Below, one piece after another: positions 8,354 to 16,545 of a DNA stretch of 26,781 bases. Positions within the stretch are counted from its first letter, which is position 1; each line of letters opens with the position of its first letter. The notes under the pieces were generated by a model. The model searched no databases. It saw only the letters and a program-made list of their open reading frames with translations, and was not told the origin of the DNA. Both the position numbers and the translations under genes were made by a program. Source of the stretch: Chitinophagaceae bacterium UBA7600 (GTDB lineage: Bacteria > Bacteroidota > Bacteroidia > Chitinophagales > Chitinophagaceae); the NCBI GenBank assembly GCA_002478885.1, contig DLKC01000014.1:1-26781 (forward strand), written 5' to 3'.

Positions 8354-8923
8354 ATGAGCAGTAAATATACTTTCTCAGAAAATGACCATTTATATTTTGT
8401 AAGTTTTGCTGTTGTGAATTGGGTCGATGCTTTTACCCGAAGAGAATATAAAGATATTATTGTAAATAGTTTGAAGTATTGTCAACAGAAAAAAGGTTTG
8501 GAATTATATGCATGGGTTGTCATGACAAGTCATATTCATTTAATTATTGGTTCAGCTACAAATACGTTAAGCGATATTATGCGGGATATGAAAAAACATA
8601 CATCTTCGAAAATTAAAGATGCCATTGACAGTAATTTCAAAGAAAGCCGGAAAGAATGGATGATGGATTTGTTTCGTAACGCAGGCAAAGCCAATAGCAA
8701 TAACGATAACTTCCAGTTCTGGCAGCAAGATAATCACCCGATACAATTGATAACTCCAAAATTTACTCACCAGAAATTAGACTATATCCATAACAATCCC
8801 GTTGTTGAAGGCATTGTTGATAAGCCAGAAGATTATTTGTACAGCAGTGCAAGAGACTATTATGGAACAGGTAAAGGTTTGTTGGATATTATATTGATTG
8901 ATCCGCTTATTGTAACTTATTAA
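8354..8923 (+). CDS. REP-associated tyrosine transposase (RAYT, Transposase_17 / Y1 HUH family)
   Basis: The 189-residue product has the Y1 HUH single-strand DNA transposase signature. H60-I-H62 lies in SHIHLIIGSA and is the metal-binding HUH pair. The probable catalytic tyrosine is Y144 in KLDYIHNNPV, followed by PEDYLYSSARDYYG, a block characteristic of RAYT-like proteins. The length is complete for the family, and there is no accessory TnpB. RAYTs are single-copy, immobile relatives of IS200/IS605 transposases that are thought to spread REP palindromes. This gene fits that picture: a hairpin lies just upstream, tandem repeats begin about 40 bases downstream, and similar short elements lie in nearby intergenic gaps. 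It cannot be excluded that it is an IS200-type remnant that no longer moves anything. Confidence 0.88.
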   Translation: MSSKYTFSENDHLYFVSFAVVNWVDAFTRREYKDIIVNSLKYCQQKKGLELYAWVVMTSHIHLIIGSATNTLSDIMRDMKKHTSSKIKDAIDSNFKESRKEWMMDLFRNAGKANSNNDNFQFWQQDNHPIQLITPKFTHQKLDYIHNNPVVEGIVDKPEDYLYSSARDYYGTGKGLLDIILIDPLIVTY

Positions 8924-8960
8924 TTACTTTCTTTACTATTTTGACACACACCGTGACGCT

Positions 8961-9005
8961 GGCTTAAGATTGAGGAGCAGGTTTAGTGTGTTGGCATCTT
9001 AAGCC
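8961..9005 (+). repeat. Perfect 10-bp inverted repeat enclosing the first A unit
   Basis: GGCTTAAGAT (8961-8970) and ATCTTAAGCC (8996-9005) are exact reverse complements with a 25-base spacer. The left arm lies outside the first A unit and is missing at the second A unit (9202-9238), where CGAGGG precedes instead. The intact inverted repeat may therefore mark an original element end. Confidence 0.7.
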
Positions 9006-9334
9006 TTCGTTTAGCTATACCGCACAAGACCCTTACACACAAAGCCACGCCTCAGTCTTGCGCTAGCGTTTTATTTTTGTATGGATATTCTTAAACCAAC
9101 GAGGGTTTAGCTATACCGCACAAGACCCTTACACACAAAGCCACGCCTCAGTCTTGCGCTAGCGTTTTATTTTGGTATGGATATTCTTAAACCAACGAGG
9201 GAGGAGCAGGTTTAGTGTGTTGGCATCTTAAGCCTTCGTTTAGCTATACCGCACAAGACCCTTACACACAAAGCCACGCCTCAGTCTTGCGCTAGCGTTT
9301 TATTTTGGTATGGATATTCTTAAACCAACGAGGG
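8973..9334 (+). repeat. Tandem repeat array A-B-B-A-B downstream of RAYT
   Basis: Unit A is 37 bp (8973-9009 and 9202-9238, identical). Unit B is 96 bp (9010-9105, 9106-9201, 9239-9334). B2 and B3 are identical by eye and B1 differs by one base (T for G near 9079). The array therefore arose recently from a 133-bp A-B unit, with one A lost. Each B contains a stem formed by GCACAAGAC and GTCTTGCGC (one wobble), framed by ATACC and GGTAT, and the palindrome CGCTAGCG. All six frames of B contain a stop, so it does not code. It is not a CRISPR array, since units abut without unique spacers, and the attC consensus of integron cassettes was not recognised. Confidence 0.9.
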
Positions 9335-9392
9335 GGCTTTTAGTATGCGGTTTTAAATAATTGTCAACACTGATAAGCTGCGTGAACAGCCG

Positions 9393-9450
9393 ACTGCACA
9401 AGTGCGTGATCCCGAATCGTTCCTCCCGGGACTGGCATAACGGAACGATG
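9393..9450 (-). repeat. Hairpin-bearing dispersed element, long form copy 1
   Basis: ATCGTTCC (9416-9423) and GGAACGAT (9442-9449) form a perfect 8-bp stem. The loop contains CCGGGACTGGC, which is repeated exactly at 25739-25749, and the flank reads TGCACAAGTGCGTGATCCCG. On the reverse strand it therefore carries CCAGTCCCGG followed by GCACTTGTGC, echoing the tail of the short elements. It lies 30 bases past the S9 peptidase stop. No T-tract is present, so it is not a standard terminator. Confidence 0.6.
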
Positions 9451-9480
9451 CCAGCTGCACTACAGCCGGCTCCATAAAGC

Positions 9481-11481
9481 TTATTGCAGATATTTTCCAA
9501 ACCATGCCAGGTATCTTTCACAGCGGTCGACCTGGTAGCCGGGGATGGAGATGCCGTGGTTCTGGCCGGGGTAAATAACAAGCTGTGCAGGAACGCCATT
9601 GCTTTTGAGCGCCTGGTACATTTGTTCTGCACCTACACTCGGTACATTGAAATCTTTTTCGCCGGCCATAAAAAGCGTGGGTGTTTTTATTTTGTCGGCA
9701 TGAAAAAACGGGTAAGACAGCTTGATCCACTTATCGGCGTTTTTCCAGGGCACGCCAAGTTCTGTTTCGTATTGGGTTACGTACTGGTCAACGCCATACA
9801 TGCTTAGCTGCAAGGCGCTGCCTGCGCCACTACAGGCTGCTTTGAAGCGGGGATCGGCCGCAATGCTGTAATCGGTTAAGATGCCGCCATAACTCCAACC
9901 GCCGATGCCTACGCGGTTGGGATCTGCAACACCCTTTGCCGTGAGGTAATCCACGGCGCCAAGAATATCCAGCACTTCCTTATTGCCCCAGTCGGAATAG
10001 ATGGCTTTTGTGTACTCAACCCCGCGCCCGCTGCTGCCCCTGTAATTCACCTGTGCTACGGCAAAACCAGCGGCTGCCATCATTTGCGGAACGATGTCGA
10101 AAGAATAGTCATCCTGCGCCACGGGGCCACCGTGGATAAACATGATCAACGGCAGTTTTTTTCCTGTTGCATTGGCGGGCGTATACAGAATGCCGGAGAC
10201 GAGGTTGCCATCGCTGCTCCTGCTTTGAAAGCCTTCTACTACCGGTAATTCAAGTGTTGCAAGAAAAGCATCCTGCACATGTGTCAGGCGTTGTGCCGTG
10301 TTGTTCTGCACCGTAAACAATTCAAAAGGCAGGTGCGGTTCAGACATCAGCGCCAGCAAATTTCCTGTTGCTGTATTTACTTCCAGTGCATAGGTGGCGC
10401 GCTGCCCCTGTGTGACTTTTGCGTAGGTGCCATTGGCTGCATCGAAAGAAACAATATTGCTTTCGCGGTCGTCTTCGGTCAATGCATAGATGAGCTTCCC
10501 GTCTTTGCTCCACCGCAGGTTCGTGAAGGGCCTGTCTATAGCTTTGGAAAGAATGGTTGTGTTGCCCCCGCCTGCATCCATTACCGCCACCATGTCTTGT
10601 CCGTACATGGTAAAGTTCTGGTCGCTGCTGCTTTGCAGGTAGGCGATCTTTTTGCCATCGGGGCTCCATTTTGGCGCATGATCTGTACCGGCCCATGTTG
10701 TTAATTTTTTCATGGCAGCGCCGGGTTTCGCGTCCATTACGTAGATGTCGGCATTCTCATTCTTATCGGGGTCTTCGGTGCGGTTGCTGCTGAAGACAAT
10801 TTGTTTTCCATCCGGGCTAAAATCGGGCTCCCCTTCGTCGTACAGGCCGGTGGTGAGGGTGTCTATGTTTTTTGTATCGATATCGAGCAAATAGAAATGC
10901 GTGGCCCTGTGATCGAGATAACCAATATAATCCTGTTTAAAGTGGAAGCGGTCCATCACGAAAGGTTTGCGCACTTCCGAGGCGGCGGTATCTGAAAAAT
11001 CCTGGTCTTTCATGATCAGCAGCAGCTTTTTGCCGTCGGGGCTCCATATGTAGCTGTCGATATCGCCTTTTACATTTGTGACCTTTTTTGCTTCCCCTCC
11101 ACGGCGGTCGAGCAGCCAAACCTGGGCGAGGTCCTGGTCTTTATCGTCTTCGTCTTCGCTGCCATCTGCCCGGGCCGAAATAAAGGAAATGTATTTTCCA
11201 TCGGGACTAAAGGCCGGTGATGATTCTGATTCTTTTGAAAACGTGAGTTGTATGTTTTGTTTGCCATCCCAACTGATCATCCAGATGTTGTCATCCCGTT
11301 TGTCCTTTGCGCTGTCGACCGTGCTCAGCGAATAAACGACCCAGTTGCCGTCCGGAGCAATGGCTGCGTTGCCAATATTCTGCAGGCGGTAAATATCGGC
11401 CGGTTTTAAGGGGCGTTTTGTTTGCGACTGCACATTCCATGCTATCGCTGTGCAACAGAGCAGGAAAACGATCTTTCTCAT
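9481..11481 (-). CDS. Secreted S9 family peptidase (acylaminoacyl-peptidase / DPP-like)
   Basis: The 666-residue product has a signal peptide ending in VQSQ. Residues about 25-400 hold TolB/PD40-type propeller blades, seen as repeated SPDGKxI motifs such as APDGNWVVYS, SPDGKYISFIS and SPDGKQIVFSS. The C-terminal 250 residues are the alpha/beta-hydrolase domain: oxyanion segment IMFIHGGP, nucleophile S530 in GGWSYGG, acid D610 in GEKDFNVP and H642 in GQNHGISIPGY. This triad and the propeller filter define prolyl-oligopeptidase-family enzymes that cut oligopeptides in the periplasm. Exact cleavage preference cannot be told. The length and residues are complete. It follows the GH18 gene on the same strand after a gap of about 170 bases containing a dispersed element, so cotranscription is uncertain. 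Confidence 0.92.
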   Translation of the reverse strand: MRKIVFLLCCTAIAWNVQSQTKRPLKPADIYRLQNIGNAAIAPDGNWVVYSLSTVDSAKDKRDDNIWMISWDGKQNIQLTFSKESESSPAFSPDGKYISFISARADGSEDEDDKDQDLAQVWLLDRRGGEAKKVTNVKGDIDSYIWSPDGKKLLLIMKDQDFSDTAASEVRKPFVMDRFHFKQDYIGYLDHRATHFYLLDIDTKNIDTLTTGLYDEGEPDFSPDGKQIVFSSNRTEDPDKNENADIYVMDAKPGAAMKKLTTWAGTDHAPKWSPDGKKIAYLQSSSDQNFTMYGQDMVAVMDAGGGNTTILSKAIDRPFTNLRWSKDGKLIYALTEDDRESNIVSFDAANGTYAKVTQGQRATYALEVNTATGNLLALMSEPHLPFELFTVQNNTAQRLTHVQDAFLATLELPVVEGFQSRSSDGNLVSGILYTPANATGKKLPLIMFIHGGPVAQDDYSFDIVPQMMAAAGFAVAQVNYRGSSGRGVEYTKAIYSDWGNKEVLDILGAVDYLTAKGVADPNRVGIGGWSYGGILTDYSIAADPRFKAACSGAGSALQLSMYGVDQYVTQYETELGVPWKNADKWIKLSYPFFHADKIKTPTLFMAGEKDFNVPSVGAEQMYQALKSNGVPAQLVIYPGQNHGISIPGYQVDRCERYLAWFGKYLQ

Positions 11482-11554
11482 ACGTGCATTTTATTGTGTT
11501 GGTAATTGAAGCGGTTATTCTTTTATTGGCCTGGCTTTTTATCGCTATTCAGCT

Positions 11555-11579
11555 TTTGTTGCGTCGCACCCTTGTGCTG
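11555..11579 (+). repeat. REP-like dispersed intergenic element, copy 3
   Basis: Reads GTTGCGTCGCAC then CCTTGTGCTG. GCAC and GTGC can pair around CCTT. It lies between the GH18 gene and the S9 peptidase, antisense to both. Confidence 0.65.
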
Positions 11580-11649
11580 TTGTAACCATGGGCAGCAGAC
11601 GTTCCGGCAACTAACTTAAACAATATTGGCGGTAAAACGAAGAGCCGGG

Positions 11650-12759
11650 CTATTTGTCTTGCTCCTGTACGGCTTTATCAATTGCATCCAGCAACCCGTT
11701 TACCGGTTTATCGTCGCCAAGTTGCCAGAACATGATGCCGTTTAACCGGTGGCTGATGGCATATTTTGTTTTCAGCATCACCGAGCGTTCATTGTCGTAA
11801 GTGAACTGCTGTTTTTTCTGCGCAGCGAAAAGCCAGGGCGCCTGCGCGGTATCGTCCCAGTAAGCGGTAAAACCTTCGTTTCCGAGCCCGGCGAGGTCCA
11901 GGTCTTTATAACTTATGCCGTGATTGAATTTGCCGGACTGGTACAGGCCGTTTCCTCCGTCTGAATCTGTGTCGAACAGCCTGCCATAGAAGGCAGCACC
12001 GATCACCAGTTTGTCTGCAGGCACGTTGATCGACAGGAGGTATTTTACCGCCGCATCTGTTGATTCGTTTTGCTGTGGTGTTGAATAGAGTGGGGTATGG
12101 TGCCCGGTTACCCTGCTGTAGCCGTTTACGAGGTCGTAGGTCATCAGGTTAATCTTATCTACCATCGGCACCACTTTGGCCCAGTCGATGGATTGTTTGA
12201 GGTAGCTTTGAAAGCCGCCCGCCGCAAAGCTTATTTCGGGCTTCCTGCCCAGTGCTGTTCTCAGGGCTTTGATAAGACTGGTAAAGTTTTCTTTGTCAGC
12301 AGCCTGGTACAGATGCCCGGGGTAACCTTCGATAACCGGGTACTCCCAGTCAAGGTCGATCCCATCGGTGTGAAAATAATCGTTCAATTCTTTTACCGAT
12401 GCGGCAAATTCGTTTCTGCCCGTATTGTCAGCAAACACGGCAGAGCATGTTTCGCAGCCACTCCATCCGCCAAGCGAGAGGATAATTTTCAGTTGCGGGT
12501 TCCGCTTTTTTAATTCCACCAGGTGTTTGATGGTTGCGGAATCTTTGGCGTTATCGACGTTGAGCCTGTTGCCTTTCAAATGACAAAAGCTGAAGATCAG
12601 GTGTGTAAGCTTTTCAACGGGGTATTGGTCAATACTACGGGCATCACCCGCATAATAGGCAATCACGGAGATCTTCTTATTTGCTGCTGTTCCTGGTTGT
12701 GCCAAACAAGCTGCGCCGGGCATCAGAAAGAGCCACGCGTAAAACAGTTTTTTGATCAT
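11650..12759 (-). CDS. Glycoside hydrolase family 18, chitinase-like, exported
   Basis: The start at 12759 gives a 369-residue product beginning MIKKLFYAWL and a signal peptide ending in CLAQ. The open frame extends upstream to 12882, but that part covers the aconitase terminator and would bury the signal peptide, so it is rejected. The GH18 hallmark D132-G-I-D-L-D-W-E139 (DxxDxDxE) is intact with E139 as the acid, and the upstream SxGG motif is present as SLGGWSG near 95-101. LMTYDL and MFWQLGDD near the C terminus are also typical. It probably cleaves beta-1,4-N-acetylglucosamine chains such as chitin in the periplasm or outside. There is no carbohydrate-binding module and no T9SS tail. Members that only bind exist, but the intact motif argues for activity. 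Confidence 0.92.
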   Translation of the reverse strand: MIKKLFYAWLFLMPGAACLAQPGTAANKKISVIAYYAGDARSIDQYPVEKLTHLIFSFCHLKGNRLNVDNAKDSATIKHLVELKKRNPQLKIILSLGGWSGCETCSAVFADNTGRNEFAASVKELNDYFHTDGIDLDWEYPVIEGYPGHLYQAADKENFTSLIKALRTALGRKPEISFAAGGFQSYLKQSIDWAKVVPMVDKINLMTYDLVNGYSRVTGHHTPLYSTPQQNESTDAAVKYLLSINVPADKLVIGAAFYGRLFDTDSDGGNGLYQSGKFNHGISYKDLDLAGLGNEGFTAYWDDTAQAPWLFAAQKKQQFTYDNERSVMLKTKYAISHRLNGIMFWQLGDDKPVNGLLDAIDKAVQEQDK

Positions 12760-12790
12760 ATAGTCGTATTGCGATAAATCGTTGATACAT

Positions 12791-12823
12791 AAAAAAAGCG
12801 AAGCTTTTGTATCGCTTCGCTTT
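12791..12823 (-). terminator. Intrinsic terminator of the aconitase gene
   Basis: On the reverse strand AAAGCGAAGC (12823-12814) pairs perfectly with GCTTCGCTTT (12804-12795) around a 9-base loop and runs into a T-tract (12797-12791). It lies just after the aconitase stop and before the GH18 start, separating the two units. Confidence 0.9.
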
Positions 12824-12841
12824 GTATAAGTGCTGTTATAA

Positions 12842-15109
12842 TTATTGTGCAAAGTTTTTCCGGATAATGTTGAGTGCGCCACCGGCTTTAAACCATTCGA
12901 TCTGTTGTTCGTTGTAGGTATGGTTTACAAAAATGGAATCTATGGTTCCATCTTTATGGTGGAGTACAACGGTCAATGACTGGCCGGGTTTAAAACTGGT
13001 GAGGCCCAGGATATCGATGGTATCGTCTTCCTGTATTTTATCGTAGTCTTCCTTGTTGGCGAAAGTAAGCCCGAGCATACCCTGTTTCTTGAGGTTTGTT
13101 TCGTGGATGCGGGCAAATGATTTTACCAGTATGGCACGCACGCCGAGGTGGCGTGGTTCCATCGCGGCATGTTCCCTTGATGAGCCTTCGCCGTAGTTTT
13201 CGTCACCAACCACGATCGAGCCAATACCGGCGGCTTTGTAATCGCGCTGTGTGGCAGGAACGGGGCCGTATTCACCCGTTAACTGATTCCTGATATTGTC
13301 GGTCTTTTCGTTGAAAAAGTTAACGGCGCCAATGAGCATGTTGTTGGAGATATTGTCGAGGTGGCCACGGAATTTCAGCCATGGGCCAGCCATTGAAATA
13401 TGGTCGGTGGTACATTTTCCTTTTGCTTTTATGAGCAGCTTAAGGCCGGTGAGGTCGGTACCTTCCCATGCAGCGAAAGGTTCGAGCAACTGCAGCCTTT
13501 TAGAAGCCGGGTCAACGGCAACCTGTACGGCGCTTCCATCTTCGGCGGGTGCCTGGAACCCGGCATCTTCAACAGCGAACCCTTTTACCGGCAGTTCATC
13601 GCCACTGGGTGCATCGAGTTTAACCGCTTCACCTTTTTCGTTGATGAGGGTATCTGTGAGCGGGTTGAAGGTAAGGTCACCTGCGATCGCAAGCGCGGTT
13701 ACCAATTCAGGAGAAGCCACGAACGCATAAGTGTTCGGGTTGCCGTCGGCACGTTTTGCGAAGTTGCGGTTGAATGAATGCACGATGGTATTTTTCTCTG
13801 CTTTGTCAGCACCAACCCTGTCCCACATCCCGATACAGGGCCCGCAGGCGTTGGCAAAAACCTTTGCACCGATCTTGTCGAATGTATCGAGGAAGCCATC
13901 GCGTTCGATGGTATAGCGCACCTGTTCGGAGCCCGGTGTGATGGTGAATTCTGCTTTTGTCTTTAATCCTTTTTCCTGTACCTGTTTTGCGAGGCTTACC
14001 GCGCGGCTGATATCTTCATAAGAAGAGTTGGTGCAGCTACCGATCAGGCCCACTTCCACCTTTACAGGCCAGCCATTGGCAGCAGCTGCTTCTTTCATTT
14101 TTGAAATCGGTGTAGCGAGGTCTGGTGTGAAAGGCCCGTTGAGGTGGGGTTCCAGTTCATCGAGATTTATTTCAATCACCTGGTCAAAATATTTTTCCGG
14201 TTCTGCGTAAACCTCCGGATCCGCGGTAAGGCAATCCTTCACTGCGTCTGCGGCTGCAGCAATTTCTTCGCGGCCTGTTGATGCCAGGTAGCGGCTCATG
14301 CTGTCGTCGTATCCGAAGGTAGAGGTAGTAGCACCGATCTCGGCGCCCATATTACAGATGGTGCCTTTACCTGTACAACTCATAGAAGTAGCGCCTTCAC
14401 CAAAGTATTCAACAATGGCACCGGTACCACCTTTTACGGTAAGGATACCTGCCACTTTTAAGATCACATCTTTCGGGGCCGTCCAGCCGCTGAGCTTACC
14501 GGTAAGTTTTACGCCTATCAGTTTGGGCCACTTCAGTTCCCATGGCAGTCCTGCCATTACATCGCAGGCATCTGCGCCGCCGACGCCAATGGCGATCATG
14601 CCAAGGCCCCCTGCGTTTACCGTATGAGAGTCGGTACCTATCATCATGCCACCGGGAAAGGCATAATTTTCCAATACTACCTGGTGAATGATGCCTGCAC
14701 CGGGTTTCCAGAAGCCGATGCCGTATTTATTGGAAACAGAGGCCAGGAAGTCGTACACTTCCTTGCTTTCGGTTACTGCCTTCTGAAGGTCTTGTTTTGC
14801 TTCGGTTTTTGCGGTGATCAGGTGATCGCAATGCACTGTAGAGGGCACTGCCACTTTTGGCCTGCCGGCCTGCATGAACTGCAACAAAGCCATTTGGGCT
14901 GTAGCATCCTGCATGGCGACGCGGTCGGGCGCAAAATTTACATATGTTTTTGCGCGCTCAAAGTTTTGCAGGGGCTGGTCGTCGTGCAGGTGCGAAAACA
15001 GGATCTTTTCTGCGAGGGTCAATGGTCTGCCCAATGCCTGCTTTGCGGCGTTTACCTTTGAAGGCATTGCGCTGTACACATTTTTTATCATTTCAATATC
15101 AAATGCCAT
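12842..15109 (-). CDS. acn: Aconitate hydratase (mitochondrial-type)
   Basis: The 755-residue product isomerises citrate to isocitrate in the TCA cycle, in the cytoplasm, using a [4Fe-4S] cluster. The three cluster ligands are C359 in [10 protein letters not shown] and C422 and C425 in ACGPCIG, within one residue of C358/C421/C424 in mammalian mitochondrial aconitase. The length also matches that form rather than bacterial AcnA or Acn[20 protein letters not shown] and [17 protein letters not shown] are the expected substrate-binding blocks, the latter in the C-terminal swivelling domain. The start at 15109 is supported by the family N terminus. It has its own terminator at 12791-12823 and appears monocistronic. 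An AT-rich leader of about 230 bases separates it from the divergent pspC-like gene. Confidence 0.96.
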   Translation of the reverse strand: MAFDIEMIKNVYSAMPSKVNAAKQALGRPLTLAEKILFSHLHDDQPLQNFERAKTYVNFAPDRVAMQDATAQMALLQFMQAGRPKVAVPSTVHCDHLITAKTEAKQDLQKAVTESKEVYDFLASVSNKYGIGFWKPGAGIIHQVVLENYAFPGGMMIGTDSHTVNAGGLGMIAIGVGGADACDVMAGLPWELKWPKLIGVKLTGKLSGWTAPKDVILKVAGILTVKGGTGAIVEYFGEGATSMSCTGKGTICNMGAEIGATTSTFGYDDSMSRYLASTGREEIAAAADAVKDCLTADPEVYAEPEKYFDQVIEINLDELEPHLNGPFTPDLATPISKMKEAAAANGWPVKVEVGLIGSCTNSSYEDISRAVSLAKQVQEKGLKTKAEFTITPGSEQVRYTIERDGFLDTFDKIGAKVFANACGPCIGMWDRVGADKAEKNTIVHSFNRNFAKRADGNPNTYAFVASPELVTALAIAGDLTFNPLTDTLINEKGEAVKLDAPSGDELPVKGFAVEDAGFQAPAEDGSAVQVAVDPASKRLQLLEPFAAWEGTDLTGLKLLIKAKGKCTTDHISMAGPWLKFRGHLDNISNNMLIGAVNFFNEKTDNIRNQLTGEYGPVPATQRDYKAAGIGSIVVGDENYGEGSSREHAAMEPRHLGVRAILVKSFARIHETNLKKQGMLGLTFANKEDYDKIQEDDTIDILGLTSFKPGQSLTVVLHHKDGTIDSIFVNHTYNEQQIEWFKAGGALNIIRKNFAQ

Positions 15110-15341
15110 ATGCTGAATTTTAAATTTTGTTTTTTAAATGCTGTATTGGTTTTTTGGTTGGATTTTTGATTTTTATGCTACCGGGTTAACAATGCACTCC
15201 CTTTCCCTGCACGGTGACCTTTTTCAAACGGGCGTTGTATTGCTATTGCGCCGGGTGGTTTTGTTATTTTGCGAATGTACTGTAAAACGAATGTTTTATA
15301 AAAGTGTTTGCAGAAACATTTCTATTTAATATATTGCAAGT

Positions 15342-15563
15342 ATGTATAAACTGAAACATTTTATTGAATGGCAGGCATTCGGTGTTTGCTCGGCTATCGG
15401 CGTAAAGCTTGGTATAGCCACTTCAAGAATCCGTCTCTGGTTTATTTACATTTCTTTTCTTACGTTCGGCTCACCTGTGATTTTATATATGGTTATGGCG
15501 TTCTGGCTAAATATCAAAAAGTATATTCTGAATGCCAGGCGCAATCCTTTAAAGTATCTCTAG
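15342..15563 (+). CDS. PspC-domain small membrane protein
   Basis: The 73-residue product matches the PspC domain: W-Q-A-F-G-V-C-S-A-I-G-V-K-L-G-I at 10-25, then S-R-I-R-L-W-F and a hydrophobic segment with G-S-P-V-I-L-Y-M-V-M at about 43-53. One to two membrane passes are likely. In other bacteria PspC senses or relays envelope stress; in Bacteroidota such short PspC proteins are common and mostly unstudied. It stops 17 bases before the GTG of the first AraC gene, so the three genes probably form one transcript. That would link an envelope protein to two regulators, which is inference. Confidence 0.8.
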   Translation: MYKLKHFIEWQAFGVCSAIGVKLGIATSRIRLWFIYISFLTFGSPVILYMVMAFWLNIKKYILNARRNPLKYL

Positions 15564-15580
15564 AAAATACATTATTGCAG

Positions 15581-16537
15581 GTGATTAAAATTGAATACAA
15601 CCTTACCAGCTATGACGATATATGCAGGTATTTTGCGAAATGCCTGAAATTGAAATGCAACAACAATGTCGCGCATTTTACCCCGGATAAGGGAGTTGGC
15701 TATTTCAAATCGTATAACCTGCAAAACGGTTTGCAATTGCTTATTTATGATTGCACTACTTATGAGAGCATCCTTTTTCACCGCAGTAAGTCTGAAAAAG
15801 AATTTTATGTTTTAAGACTGGATGAATCGACAGAAAAGGAGAGCACTTCGAAGTCGTCGGTGTTTTTTGCCAAAACCAACCAGGAATGGTTTTATATGCT
15901 TACGGCCAATACCACGATGCGGCAGGTGAGCATACTGATGAGCAAGGCCTGGCTTGAAAATTATTTTGACAATGAGCTGGCGGGTGAGCTTCTTACGAAC
16001 TATATAACTGTAAAATCCCCATTGCTTTTTTATGAGCTGATGGATTCAGAATATAAACGACTGATGAATGATGTGGTAAAAGCCGGGAATGCGGCGCGTT
16101 TTGAACAGATGATCTACCAGAACCGCATTGCCTGTATTGTAGAGCGTTTTTTTACGCGCTTATACAAAACCACGGAGCGCAATAACAGCAACCTTAAGAT
16201 CTCTTCCCGCGAGATGAAGCGGATCAAAGAGGCCGAAGATATTTTACTAAAGGATTTTTCGCAACAGCCGCCTGCCATTGCACAGCTGGCGCGTATTGCC
16301 GCGATGAGCCCCTCGAAACTAAAAATATTGTTCAAGGAGGTGTTTGGTTTACCGGTTAACCAGTATTATCAAAAGCACCGGATGAACAAGGCCAAGGCCA
16401 TGTTGCTATCAAAAAGATATTCTGTAAAGGAGACCGCCTTCAATCTTGGTTTTCCAAGCGTGAGCAGTTTCAACAAAGCATTTTATAAAACCTTTGAACA
16501 ACTACCAGCAGAAATAAGCTCGCAACTTTCAAAATAA
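15581..16537 (+). CDS. AraC-family transcriptional regulator, first of a tandem pair
   Basis: A longer open frame begins at 15368, but its first 71 codons overlap the pspC-like gene and look unlike protein. The GTG at 15581 gives V-I-K-I-E-Y-N-L-T-S-Y-D-D-I, which lines up with the N terminus of the next gene, itself a GTG start. The 318-residue product ends in a double helix-turn-helix of AraC type: AIAQLARIAAMSPSKLKILF, then QYYQKHRMNKAKAMLL and VKETAFNLGFPSVSSFNKAF. The N-terminal 200 residues match no ligand-binding domain I can name but are shared with the neighbour. TTG at 15575 is an alternative start. Targets are unknown. Confidence 0.85.
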   Translation: MIKIEYNLTSYDDICRYFAKCLKLKCNNNVAHFTPDKGVGYFKSYNLQNGLQLLIYDCTTYESILFHRSKSEKEFYVLRLDESTEKESTSKSSVFFAKTNQEWFYMLTANTTMRQVSILMSKAWLENYFDNELAGELLTNYITVKSPLLFYELMDSEYKRLMNDVVKAGNAARFEQMIYQNRIACIVERFFTRLYKTTERNNSNLKISSREMKRIKEAEDILLKDFSQQPPAIAQLARIAAMSPSKLKILFKEVFGLPVNQYYQKHRMNKAKAMLLSKRYSVKETAFNLGFPSVSSFNKAFYKTFEQLPAEISSQLSK

Positions 16538-16545
16538 TCACTGCT

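Noticed and set aside
8973..9334. CRISPR array or integron cassette array
   Set aside because: Units are 96 and 37 bp, abut without unique spacers, no cas genes, no integrase, and no attC consensus was recognised.
12760..12882. N-terminal extension of the GH18 gene to 12882
   Set aside because: It runs through the aconitase terminator and would place the signal peptide 41 residues inside the protein.
15138..15329. 63-codon frame between aconitase and the PspC-like gene
   Set aside because: Low-complexity Leu/Val/Phe content, no ribosome site, lies in the divergent promoter region.
15368..15580. Longer N terminus for the first AraC gene
   Set aside because: It overlaps the PspC-like gene in another frame, and homology with the neighbouring paralogue begins at the GTG at 15581.
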